A DNA stretch of 41,002 nucleotides from Nitriliruptoria bacterium. Lineage in GTDB: Bacteria > Actinomycetota > Nitriliruptoria > Euzebyales > Egibacteraceae. Of the stretch, positions 8,029-15,226 are shown piece by piece. The notes below the pieces were generated by a model. It had not been told where the DNA came from. It was given only the letters and a program-made list of their open reading frames with translations, and ran no database searches. The stretch is from contig PWER01000043.1 of NCBI GenBank assembly GCA_003553565.1, forward strand, positions 1 to 41,002, written 5' to 3'. Both the position numbers and the translations under genes were made by a program. Position 1 is the stretch's first letter; each line of letters begins with the position of its first letter.

Positions 8029-9434
8029 CAGGGCTGGCCTCCCTCTGCTCGCTGCTGGTGCCGGGCGCGCTTGCGCTCGGCGTAGCCTTCCTTGATCAGC
8101 TGCTCGCTGCGGGACAGGGCGAGCGCGCCGTCGGGGACGTCCTGGGTGATCACCGAGCCCGCGCCGGTGTAGGCCTCTCGCCCGACGCGGACGGGGGCGA
8201 CGAGCATCGTATCGGAGCCGATGCGCGCGCCCTCGGCGATGTCGGTTTGGTGCTTGGCGAACCCGTCGTAGTTCACCGTCACGGTGGCCGCGCCGACGTT
8301 GGCCCCCGCGCCCACCCGGGCGTCGCCGATGTAGGACAGGTGGGGCACCTTGGCGCCGTCCTCGATCGTCGAGCTCTTGACCTCGCAGAAGGCGCCGACC
8401 TTCGCACCGGTCGCCAGACGAGCACCGGTCCGCAGGTAGGTGTAGGGGCCGACGGCCGCCCGGTCGCCGATCTCGGCGCCGACGCAGGTGCTCGAGGCGA
8501 CCACGGCCCCATCGCCGACGCGGGTGTCGGTGAGCCGGGTGCTCGGCCCGATCTCGCAGCCCTCCCCGATGCGCGTGGACCCCTCGAGCAAGGTGCCCGG
8601 CAGCAGCGTCGTGTCACGGCCGACGTCGACGTCGGCGTCGACGTAGGTGGCCGCCGGGTCGACCACCGAGACGCCGTGGTCGCGCATCAGCGCCTCGAGC
8701 ACGCGCCGCCGCAGGATGGTCGCCACGTCGGCGAGCTGGGCGCGGTCGTTGACGCCGTGGACCGCGTCGGGATCGCCGCCGACGGCGCCGACGCCCTGCG
8801 TGGTCAGCGGGGCGACCACGTCGGTGAGGTACTCCTCGCCCTGGGCGTTGTCGGCCGACAGCGCGGCCAGCGCCCCGGCCAGCGGCTGCTGGTCGAAGGC
8901 ATAGACGCCAGTGTTGATCTCGTCCAGCGCCCGGGTCGCCGCATCGGCGTCGCGCTCCTCGACCACCGCGCGCACCGCCTGGTCGACGTCGCGGACGACG
9001 CGGCCGTAGCCGGTGGGGTCGGCCAGCCGCGCGGTGAGCAGCGTGGCCGCGTCGGCGCCGGCGGCATGCGCCGCCAGCAGCCCGCGCAGCGGCTCGGGGC
9101 GCAGCAGCGGCACGTCGCCGGGCAGCACCATGATCGTGTCGCAGCCCTCGACCGCACCGGACTCGACGGCGAGGCGCACCGCGTGGCCGGTGCCGCGCTG
9201 CTCGGCTTGGGTCACCGTCGTGGTGCCCGGCAGCTCCGCCGCGGCGGCCTCGGCGGCCACGTCGTCGCCTTGATGGCCCACCACGACCACGACCCGGTCC
9301 AGCTCGAGGGGCCGCAGCGCCTCGAGCACCCAGCGCAGCAGGCTGCGACCGCCGGCCCGGTGCAGGACCTTGGCCGTCTCGGACTTGAAGCGCGTGCCCT
9401 TGCCGGCGGCCAGGACGATCGCGGCGGTGCTCAT
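8028..9434 (-). CDS. glmU: Bifunctional GlmU: UDP-GlcNAc pyrophosphorylase and glucosamine-1-phosphate acetyltransferase
   Basis: Makes UDP-N-acetylglucosamine, the precursor of peptidoglycan and other glycans. The N-terminal half is the uridylyltransferase, with the signature LAAGKGTRFKS at residues 9-19, then GTGHAV and LPGDVPLL. The C-terminal half is a left-handed beta helix of hexapeptide repeats carrying the acetyltransferase site, with KVGAFCEVKSS, HLSYIGDA and NYDG. At 468 aa it has the usual length. ATG 9434 is preceded by AGAGGA. The gene is coupled to prs downstream and follows tRNA-Gln, the order seen in many actinobacteria. Confidence 0.97.
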   Translation of the reverse strand: MSTAAIVLAAGKGTRFKSETAKVLHRAGGRSLLRWVLEALRPLELDRVVVVVGHQGDDVAAEAAAAELPGTTTVTQAEQRGTGHAVRLAVESGAVEGCDTIMVLPGDVPLLRPEPLRGLLAAHAAGADAATLLTARLADPTGYGRVVRDVDQAVRAVVEERDADAATRALDEINTGVYAFDQQPLAGALAALSADNAQGEEYLTDVVAPLTTQGVGAVGGDPDAVHGVNDRAQLADVATILRRRVLEALMRDHGVSVVDPAATYVDADVDVGRDTTLLPGTLLEGSTRIGEGCEIGPSTRLTDTRVGDGAVVASSTCVGAEIGDRAAVGPYTYLRTGARLATGAKVGAFCEVKSSTIEDGAKVPHLSYIGDARVGAGANVGAATVTVNYDGFAKHQTDIAEGARIGSDTMLVAPVRVGREAYTGAGSVITQDVPDGALALSRSEQLIKEGYAERKRARHQQRAEGGQP

Positions 9435-9526
9435 CGGTGGGTCCTCTGCGCTCGGTGGCAGCTCGCGGCGGCCTCGCCAGCGCGTGGACGCGACGGGCCG
9501 TCAACCGGTTGCGTGCGGGGAAGGAG

Positions 9527-9597
9527 CTGGGCGGGAAGGATTCGAACCTTCAACTTCGGTTCCAAAGACCGACGTGATGCCCTTTCACCACCGCCCA
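9527..9597 (-). tRNA. tRNA-Gln (anticodon UUG)
   Basis: The minus strand folds into a complete cloverleaf. The acceptor arms are TGGGCGG (9597-9591) and CCGCCCA (9534-9528), with discriminator G at 9527. The D-stem is GTGA/TCAC. The anticodon stem TCGGT/ACCGA encloses loop CTTTGGA, so the anticodon is TTG. The T-arm is GAAGG-TTCGAAT-CCTTC. The U1-A72 pair and G73 are typical of glutamine tRNAs. CCA is not encoded. Confidence 0.95.
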
Positions 9598-9638
9598 TCG
9601 GCAGGCGACCGCTGGACGCGGGCCCGCTGCGCGCGAAC

Positions 9639-9667
9639 ATGCTAGCGGAGGGCCGCACGGCTGTCGC
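9639..9667 (-). promoter_or_regulatory. Predicted promoter for tRNA-Gln
   Basis: On the minus strand GCGACA (9667-9662) and TAGCAT (9644-9639) are spaced 17 nt apart. This is a fair housekeeping -35/-10 pair, with the -10 about 41 nt before the tRNA 5' end. The promoter may also drive glmU-prs downstream. Confidence 0.5.
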
Positions 9668-9676
9668 CGGGCGGGA

Positions 9677-10762
9677 TCAGGCGAGGATCTCGGGGCCTGC
9701 GGCGGGAGCCCGCACCACGTGCACCGCGTCGAAGTGCTCGCGCACGGCGGTGGCGATGGCCTCGGCGTGCTCGGCGTCGCGTGCCAGGCCCAGCAGCGTC
9801 GGGCCGCTGCCGGAGACGATCGCGCCGAGCGCTCCCGCAGCGCGCAGGGCATCGCGACGCTCGGCGAGCGCGGGGCGCAGCGCGCAGGCGGCCGGCTCCA
9901 GGTCGTTGTGCAGCGCGGCGCCGAGCTGCTCGGGATCCCCGGCCCGCAGCGCGGTGAGCACCGCCTCGAAGGGAGCGTCGTCGGCCCCTTCGGCGCCGTC
10001 GCCCCAGTCGAGCTCGTCCCAGGCCCGGTAGACCTCGGGGGTGGGCAGCGGGTCCTCGTCGACGCCGACCACCCAGTGGTACCGACCGCGGTTGAGCACC
10101 GAGGCGACCCGCTCACCGCGCCCGGTGGCGATCGCGGTGCCGCCGATCAGGCAGAACGGCACGTCGGAGCCGAGCTCGGCGGCCAGCGCCATCAGCTCGT
10201 CGTGGCTGAGGTCGCAGCCCCACAGCGCGTCGAGGCCGAGCAGCGTCGCGGCCGCGTCGGTGGACCCACCGGCCATCCCACCGCCCACCGGGATGGCCTT
10301 GACCAGCTCGATCACGGTGCCCAGCGTCGCGTCGTCGTCCTCGGCGCCGTCGTCGTCGCCGACCAGGCGCACGGATGGACAGGGCCAGGGCCGCTCCGGG
10401 CGCGACGATCCCGCCGCGGTGGCTGCGACGGTCTCCGAGGTCTGCTCGCGCTCGCCCAGAACCCGGGTGCTGACGCCGAGCAGCCGCGCCGCAGCATGGA
10501 CGAGGTTGCCCTGCGCGGGGATGCGCGCGTCGTCGCTGCGCACCTCCACGCGCATGCGCCGGCGCCCCGCGGGGTGGTGGCGACGCGCGCGCGGACCGGT
10601 CAGGCGCAGGTGGAGCTCGTCGCGCAGCGACACGGTCTGCAGCACCGTGGTGAGCTCGTGGTAGCCGTCGTCGCGGCGGCCCCGCACCGACAGGCAGAGG
10701 TTGATCTTGGCCGGGGCCCGTACGACGACTCGATCCGAGACCCCGTCGAGCTGTGGCGACAC
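9677..10762 (-). CDS. ispE: 4-diphosphocytidyl-2-C-methyl-D-erythritol kinase, with an internal insertion
   Basis: A GHMP-family kinase that phosphorylates CDP-methylerythritol in the non-mevalonate (MEP) isoprenoid pathway. Signatures are APAKINLCLSVRGRRDDGYH at residues 16-35, the ATP-binding glycine-rich loop PVGGGMAGGSTDAA near 158-171, and the C-terminal SGSGPTLLG. GTG 10762 was chosen because GGAGGAG sits 6 nt before it. At 361 aa the protein is roughly 50-70 residues longer than usual. Most of the excess is a Ser/Thr/Asp-rich segment at about 97-148, between LLGV and IELVKAIPVGGG, with a shorter basic one near 57-75. It follows rsmA and tatD in the conserved tatD-rsmA-ispE order. Confidence 0.94.
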   Translation of the reverse strand: MSPQLDGVSDRVVVRAPAKINLCLSVRGRRDDGYHELTTVLQTVSLRDELHLRLTGPRARRHHPAGRRRMRVEVRSDDARIPAQGNLVHAAARLLGVSTRVLGEREQTSETVAATAAGSSRPERPWPCPSVRLVGDDDGAEDDDATLGTVIELVKAIPVGGGMAGGSTDAAATLLGLDALWGCDLSHDELMALAAELGSDVPFCLIGGTAIATGRGERVASVLNRGRYHWVVGVDEDPLPTPEVYRAWDELDWGDGAEGADDAPFEAVLTALRAGDPEQLGAALHNDLEPAACALRPALAERRDALRAAGALGAIVSGSGPTLLGLARDAEHAEAIATAVREHFDAVHVVRAPAAGPEILA

Positions 10763-10855
10763 CGATCGCTCCTCCGGCGGGCGCTTGGCTCCCGATGGCT
10801 GACGTGGACTGCTTTGGCTGGTCCCCGCCCACCGGGAGGGCAAGGGCCTGGCATA

Positions 10856-11773
10856 CTACTCCGCTTGGGACCCCCGTCCCAAACCGGGACCGAGCGCCTC
10901 GGCCAGGCGCACCCACTCGGGCAGGGCCAGGCGCTCGGCGCGCACGTCAGGGTCGAGCCCGCAGGCGGCAAGGGCCGCATCGACGCGCTCGCGCGCCGCG
11001 CCGGCGGCGACCAGCGCGTTGGCCAGGCGCTTGCGGCGGGCGGCGAAGCCCTCGTCGACCAGGGCCAGCACGGCCTCCCGGTCGATGGCGTGGGGCCAGG
11101 GCTGGGCGCGCAGGTCCACCGTGACCGAGTCCACGCTGGGCACGGGCCAGAACACCTGGCGGCCCACGCGCCCCGCGATGCGGGCCTGTCCCAGCGCGGC
11201 GACCTTGACGCTGACGGCGCCGTAGCGGGGGTGCCCGACGTCGGCGGTCCAGCGCTCCCCCACCTCGCGCTGGACCATCACGTGGGCGCGGCGCACGAGC
11301 CCCTCACGCAGGCAGCGCAGCAGGATCGGCGTGGCCGCATCGTAGGGCAGGTTGGCCACGAGCGTCGCCGCGGGCTCGGGCACGTCGGGGGCGACGGCGG
11401 CCAGCGCGGCGGCCAGGTCGGTGCGCAGGGCGTCGGCGTGGATCACGGTGACGCCGGGGTCGTCACCGAGCACCTCGTGGAGGGCGCGGACCAGCCCGCC
11501 GTCGAGCTCGACGGCGACCACGCGCGCGCCGACCTCGCGCAACGCCACCGTCAGCGCGCCGAGCCCGGGTCCCACCTCCAGCACGAGGTCATCAGGCGCC
11601 ACCCCGGCGTCACGGACGATCTTGCGCACGGTGTTGGGGTCGACCACGAAGTTCTGGCCGTCGCGGCGCCGCGGCGCGAGCCCGTGGTGCGCGAGCAGCG
11701 CCCGGGTGCGGGCGAGGCCGGGCGGCCCGGCTCCAGCGGCGGGGTGGTCGCCCGCGGCGCGGCGCTCGCTCAC
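10856..11773 (-). CDS. rsmA: 16S rRNA (A1518/A1519-N6)-dimethyltransferase RsmA/KsgA
   Basis: Uses S-adenosylmethionine to dimethylate two adjacent adenines near the 3' end of 16S rRNA during late small-subunit assembly. Motifs appear in order: GQNFVVDPN, the SAM-binding VLEVGPGLGALT, HADAL, and the catalytic NLPYDAATP, then the C-terminal helical domain with WPVPSVDSVTV and FAARRKRLANAL. GTG 11773 overlaps the tatD stop in a GTGA junction and has GAGGGG just upstream, which fixes the start at 305 aa. An open frame further upstream runs through tatD and is a shadow. Confidence 0.96.
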   Translation of the reverse strand: MSERRAAGDHPAAGAGPPGLARTRALLAHHGLAPRRRDGQNFVVDPNTVRKIVRDAGVAPDDLVLEVGPGLGALTVALREVGARVVAVELDGGLVRALHEVLGDDPGVTVIHADALRTDLAAALAAVAPDVPEPAATLVANLPYDAATPILLRCLREGLVRRAHVMVQREVGERWTADVGHPRYGAVSVKVAALGQARIAGRVGRQVFWPVPSVDSVTVDLRAQPWPHAIDREAVLALVDEGFAARRKRLANALVAAGAARERVDAALAACGLDPDVRAERLALPEWVRLAEALGPGLGRGSQAE

Positions 11774-12537
11774 CCCTCGTCGGGCAGCGCGAACGCCCGA
11801 CGCGCGTTCGCGGAGGTCAGCCGCGCCATGGCCTCGGGCGCCATGCCGTGCAGCTCGGCGAGCTGGTCCACCACGAAGCGCACCCGGGCCGGCTCGTTGG
11901 GCTTGCCGCGCAGCGGGTGCGGCGAGAGGTAGGGCATGTCGGTCTCGGTGAGCAGGAGCTCGGGCGGGGCGGCCTTGGCGGCCACGCGCAGCTCCTCGGC
12001 GTTGCGGAACGTCACGTTGCCGGCGAAGGAGATGAACCACCCGTGCTCGGCGCAGACGTTGACCAGCTCGACGCCGCCGGAGAAGGCATGGAGGATGGTG
12101 CGCTCGGGCGCGATCTCGTCACGCAGGATCGCCACGATGTCCTCGTGGGCCTCGCGGTTGTGGATGACCAGCGCCTTGTCGAGCTCCTTGGCCAGGCGGA
12201 TGTGGCTGCGGAACGACTCCTCCTGGCGGATCCGCGGCGCGTGGTCGCGGAAGTAGTCCAGGCCCGTCTCACCGATCGCGACGACCTCGTCGGATCGGGC
12301 GAGGTCCGCCAGGCGCGCCAGGACCCCGTCGGTGGCCTCGATCGCGTTGTGCGGGTGGATGCCGACCGCTGACCACACCCCGGGATGGACGGCGGCGACC
12401 TGGGTGGCCTCGGCTGAGGACGCCAGATCGATCCCTATCGTGATGATGGTGGACACGTCGGCCTCGTGGGCGCGCTCCACCAGCGCCTCGACCGGCTCGT
12501 CGCTCATGGTGAGGTGCGCGTGGGTGTCGGTGATCAC
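11770..12537 (-). CDS. tatD: TatD-family metal-dependent hydrolase (3'-5' DNA exonuclease)
   Basis: TIM-barrel metal hydrolase of the TatD/YcfH family, active on DNA 3' ends in characterised members. Metal ligands are visible in DTHAHL at residues 4-9, the GETGLDYFR Glu, VIHNREAHED, HAFSGG, and TETDMPYLSPHPLRGKPNEP near the C-terminus. GTG 12537 gives 255 aa, the usual length; the frame is open further upstream but would overlap rsmI and lacks homology there. The stop overlaps rsmA by 4 nt. In mycobacteria rpfB separates tatD from rsmA; here nothing does. Confidence 0.95.
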   Translation of the reverse strand: MITDTHAHLTMSDEPVEALVERAHEADVSTIITIGIDLASSAEATQVAAVHPGVWSAVGIHPHNAIEATDGVLARLADLARSDEVVAIGETGLDYFRDHAPRIRQEESFRSHIRLAKELDKALVIHNREAHEDIVAILRDEIAPERTILHAFSGGVELVNVCAEHGWFISFAGNVTFRNAEELRVAAKAAPPELLLTETDMPYLSPHPLRGKPNEPARVRFVVDQLAELHGMAPEAMARLTSANARRAFALPDEG

Positions 12538-12658
12538 TCGGGACCCCCGTGCAGGGCGCTGTGGTGGGAGGGGCCGCGGCCTGCGGCCCGGGCACCGCCC
12601 GCGCAGTGCACCGTGGCATCGTATCGGCTTGGCCACGCCCTGCCGCTGCGCGCCTGCA

Positions 12659-12696
12659 CAGCGCGCGGCGCAGCGCGCGGCGCAGCGCGCGCGGCG
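12659..12696. repeat. 12-bp GC-rich tandem repeat between rsmI and tatD
   Basis: Units cagcgcgcggcg at 12659-12670 and 12671-12682, then a 14-nt variant at 12683-12696. It sits in the 187-nt gap downstream of rsmI and upstream of tatD. The arms can fold in several registers, so it may act as a terminator for rsmI, or it may simply be replication slippage. Confidence 0.6.
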
Positions 12697-12724
12697 CGGG
12701 CTGCGGGCGGGGCGTGGCCGCGGG

Positions 12725-13636
12725 CTAGCGTCGCGACAGCACCGCCTCGTACAGCGCGCGGCGGCGCACCCCGTGCTCGGCGGCCACCGCGGCCACGGCG
12801 TCGCGGGTGGACGCCCCGGCGGCCACCTGCTCCTCCACGGCCTCGACGGCGTGCGCGAGCAGCGCCTCGGTGCTGGCCGAGGCCGGCGCGGGCGCACCGC
12901 CGACCACCACGGTCAGCTCACCCCGCGGGGGCTCGGCGGCCACCGCCTCGGCGAGCGCGCGCAGGGTGTCGCGGCGCACCTCCTCGAAGCGCTTGGTGAG
13001 CTCGCGGGCCAGCGCGGCAGGGCGCTCGTCGCCGAGCACGGCGGCTGCGTCGGCGAGCTCGGCAGCCGCCCGGTGGGGCGAGGCGTACCAGACCACGGTG
13101 CGCGTCTCGGTGGCCAGCCGCTCGAGGTGCGCGCGGCGCGCCGTCGGCTTGCGCGGCAGGAACCCCTCGAAGGCGAACCGGTCGGTGGGCAGCCCGCTCA
13201 GGACCAGGGCCTGCAGGAAGGCCGCCGGGCCGGGCACCGCCTCGACCGCTGCGCCGGCCGCCAGCGCTGCCCGCACCACGGCGTAGCCCGGGTCGGCGAT
13301 GCCGGGCGTGCCCGCGTCGGTGACCAGCGCCACCGTCGCGCCGGCGGCAGCACGACCCGCAAGGACGGGTGCTCGCTGCTCCTCGTTGTGGTCGTGGCAG
13401 CTGACGAGCTCCGCGCGCACGCCGAGATGGGCGAGCAGCCGCCCGGTGCGGCGGGTGTCCTCTGCGGCCACCACGTCGGCGTCGCGCAGTGCGGCGGCAG
13501 CGCGGGTGGAGAGGTCGTCGAGGTTGCCGATCGGCGTGGCCACCAGCACCACGCGCCCGGCGGGCTCGGCGGCAGGGTCGCCAGCGGGGTCGCCGGCACC
13601 TTCCGGCGCGGCATCGGCGGGATCGACGTCGCTCAC
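12725..13636 (-). CDS. rsmI: 16S rRNA (C1402-2'-O)-methyltransferase RsmI
   Basis: A tetrapyrrole-methylase-fold enzyme that methylates the ribose of C1402 in the ribosomal P site. Signature blocks are VLVATPIGNLDDLSTRA near residue 30, VAAEDTRRTGRLLAHL, HDHNEEQRAP, TDAGTPGIADPG, VPGPAAFLQALVLSGLP and FEGFLPRK. At 303 aa it is slightly long because of an acidic, Pro/Ala-rich 25-residue N-terminal leader. GTG 13636 has GGAG 6 nt upstream. It is divided from tatD by a 187-nt gap containing a GC-rich repeat. Confidence 0.96.
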   Translation of the reverse strand: MSDVDPADAAPEGAGDPAGDPAAEPAGRVVLVATPIGNLDDLSTRAAAALRDADVVAAEDTRRTGRLLAHLGVRAELVSCHDHNEEQRAPVLAGRAAAGATVALVTDAGTPGIADPGYAVVRAALAAGAAVEAVPGPAAFLQALVLSGLPTDRFAFEGFLPRKPTARRAHLERLATETRTVVWYASPHRAAAELADAAAVLGDERPAALARELTKRFEEVRRDTLRALAEAVAAEPPRGELTVVVGGAPAPASASTEALLAHAVEAVEEQVAAGASTRDAVAAVAAEHGVRRRALYEAVLSRR

Positions 13637-13678
13637 GGTGGCTCCAGGCGGTCGCGGCCCGCCAGCGGCGCGAAGGGT

Positions 13679-13713
13679 GCCCGCGGCGCGTGCGGTGCGC
13701 CGCGCGCTCGGGC
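13679..13713 (-). terminator. GC-rich hairpin after the LLM oxidoreductase gene
   Basis: GCCC-GCGGCG (13679-13688) can pair with CGCCGC (13698-13703) and GGGC (13710-13713), leaving a 9-nt loop and a 6-nt bulge. It lies 6 nt beyond the stop of the upstream gene. There is no U-tract. Confidence 0.4.
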
Positions 13714-13718
13714 TGGGG

Positions 13719-14681
13719 TCAGCGCAGCGCCGGCGCCACGTCCTGCGCCAGCACGGCGAGGTGGTCGTGGTCGGCGTGCAGCAGGTGCTGGAGCATGACG
13801 CGCTCCACGCCGGCCTCGGCGTAGGCGCGCAGGCGCGCGACGGCCTCGTCGGGCGTGCCGGTGATGCCGATCTCGGCGAGCCGCTCCAGGTAGTCGTCGA
13901 CGCTGCGCGAGGACCCCATCCACGACAGCAGCCGGCCAGCCCGGTCGCGGACCTCGGCGTGGGTCCGTCCCACCAGCGCGGGGGTCATCAGCGACAGCGA
14001 CGGCGCAGGACGTCCCGACTCGTCGGCGCGAGCGTCGAGGGTGGCGCGCCGTGCCGCGCAGTCCTCGGGCGAGAGCATGATCACGTTGAGCTCGTCGGCG
14101 TGGCGCGCGGCCAGCGCCGGCGTGCGCCTCGGGCCCTTGCCACCCACGATGATCCGCGGGCGGGGCGCGGGGGTCGGGGCGAAGACGGCGTCCTGCAGCT
14201 GCTCGAACTCCCCGTCGAACGAGAACGGGCTCGCCCCGGGGTCCCAGAGCCCGTGCACCACCTGGAGGTGCTCCTCCAGGCGCCGGAACCGCTCATCCCA
14301 GGCACCGAAGGCGAAGCCGTGGGCGCGGTGCTCGCTCTCCATCCAGCCGGTGCCCAGGCCCACCTCGAGGCGCGGCGCGCCATCGGAGCGCACGCCAGCC
14401 ATGTCCGACACGGTCGCAGCGGTCTTGGCGAGCACGCCGGCCGGGCGGAAGGTCGCCGGCGTGACCAGCGTGCCGAGCCCGATGGTGGTGGTCTCGCGCG
14501 CCAGGCCGGCCAGCGCGGCCCAGGCATCGGTCGAGCCGGGCTCGTCCGCGCCGGCGTCAGCGCCGTAGTGGTCGCTGCGGAACAGCGCATCGAAGCCGAG
14601 GCGCTCGGCCTCGCGCGCCGCGGCCAGCTGGTCGGCGTAGGTGAGCCCGAACTGGGGCTCGAGCATGACGGCGAGTCGCAT
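13719..14681 (-). CDS. LLM-class flavin-dependent oxidoreductase, possibly F420-dependent
   Basis: A luciferase-like TIM-barrel oxidoreductase of 320 aa. It shows the N-terminal LAVMLEPQFGLTYADQL strand, FRSDHYG, TTIGLGTLVTPATFRP, EVGLGTGWMESEH and PRIIVGGKGPRRTPALAARHADELN. This pattern is close to the actinobacterial F420-dependent group, whose members use the 8-hydroxy-5-deazaflavin cofactor, but the cofactor and substrate cannot be settled from sequence alone. ATG 14681 starts the conserved first strand directly. The gene stands between rsmI and tRNA-Ala and has no obvious pathway partner here. Confidence 0.88.
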   Translation of the reverse strand: MRLAVMLEPQFGLTYADQLAAAREAERLGFDALFRSDHYGADAGADEPGSTDAWAALAGLARETTTIGLGTLVTPATFRPAGVLAKTAATVSDMAGVRSDGAPRLEVGLGTGWMESEHRAHGFAFGAWDERFRRLEEHLQVVHGLWDPGASPFSFDGEFEQLQDAVFAPTPAPRPRIIVGGKGPRRTPALAARHADELNVIMLSPEDCAARRATLDARADESGRPAPSLSLMTPALVGRTHAEVRDRAGRLLSWMGSSRSVDDYLERLAEIGITGTPDEAVARLRAYAEAGVERVMLQHLLHADHDHLAVLAQDVAPALR

Positions 14682-14741
14682 GCGGCGCAGGCTAGCGCCT
14701 CCCGCTGGGCCGACGACGTCCGGCCCAGCACCTGGATCGGG

Positions 14742-14814
14742 TGGAGCCGAGGGGACTCGAACCCCTGACCTCCTCCGTGCGAGGGAGGCGCTCTTCCACC
14801 TGAGCTACGGCCCC
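14742..14814 (-). tRNA. tRNA-Ala (anticodon CGC)
   Basis: The minus strand gives acceptor GGGGCCG (14814-14808) paired with CGGCTCC (14749-14743) and A73 at 14742, the standard GTAGCTCAG D-arm, anticodon stem CCTCC/GGAGG with loop CTCGCAC (anticodon CGC), and T-arm CAGGGGTTCGAGTCCCCT. The third base pair of the acceptor is G-U, the identity element of alanine tRNAs, which confirms the amino acid. Confidence 0.95.
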
Positions 14815-14839
14815 GTGCGCAGTGCGCGCTGCGGGGGGC

Positions 14840-14868
14840 AGCCTAGCGGTCGTGGCGCCCACGCTCAC
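14840..14868 (-). promoter_or_regulatory. Possible promoter for tRNA-Ala
   Basis: On the minus strand GTGAGC (14868-14863) and TAGGCT (14845-14840) are spaced 17 nt. The -10 is a good actinobacterial box 25 nt before the tRNA 5' end; the -35 is weak. Confidence 0.4.
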
Positions 14869-15127
14869 GCCGCGGCCCCATCGCGCCCAGATCGGCCCGC
14901 GACCCAGAGGGCGCCGCCGAGGGTCGCTCGTGTCGATGGCGGCTCGAGCTGGTGACAGCTCCAGCCGCTGCGACATCGTGGTTGACGAGCGATATGTCTC
15001 ATGGCACGGTGGACCTTGGCCAGTTGCAGAGCGCGCGAGGGATCGCGCTCGCCGCACTCGCCCCGGCGCCCGACCTTCCTCCCCAAGACCGCACTTGGCG
15101 CCCGCCCGCAGCCCTGGTGCCGGTCCC

Positions 15128-15168
15128 GAGAGCCCCCAGCCTCGCTGGGGGCTCTCCTCTGTTCTGTC
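15128..15168 (+). terminator. Perfect 13-bp intrinsic terminator, possibly bidirectional
   Basis: GAGAGCCCCCAGC (15128-15140) and GCTGGGGGCTCTC (15144-15156) form a perfect stem around a CTC loop, followed on the plus strand by the U-rich CTCTGTTCTGTC. This is the most classical intrinsic terminator in the window. It is oriented for plus-strand transcription although no plus-strand gene precedes it. On the minus strand it lies 70 nt after the translin-family gene and could end that transcript too. Confidence 0.75.
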
Positions 15169-15226
15169 GGGCCCTGGTCTGCTGGGCGCTCGTGGTGTGC
15201 CGCACCCGCTGCCGGGCCGAACATGG

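Larger units (their letters stand above)
14815..15226. other. 412-nt stretch with no recognisable protein gene
   Basis: No reading frame on either strand resembles a known protein or has a convincing start and codon pattern. The left end holds the tRNA-Ala promoter candidate. At 14972-14998 there is an imperfect inverted repeat GACATCG...CGATATGTC. A perfect terminator hairpin lies at 15128-15156. An unannotated small RNA on the plus strand ending at that hairpin is possible but not demonstrated. Confidence 0.6.

Noticed and set aside
11770-12897. N-terminally extended TatD of 375 aa
   Set aside because: The extension overlaps the conserved C-terminal part of rsmI and contains no TatD sequence; the conserved TDTHAHL block starts at GTG 12537.
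14972-14998. Imperfect inverted repeat GACATCG...CGATATGTC, with TTGACG between the arms
   Set aside because: The TTGACG has no -10 box at suitable spacing, and the repeat is interrupted by two extra bases; too weak for a separate regulatory call.
15068-15082. Minus-strand GGAGGAAGGTCGGGC resembling the conserved GAGGAAAGTCCGGGC core of RNase P RNA
   Set aside because: It has a mismatch and a deletion, and the other universal RNase P elements (ACAGAA-type and GGTAAA-type blocks, P4 partner strand) are not found in the surrounding 400 nt.
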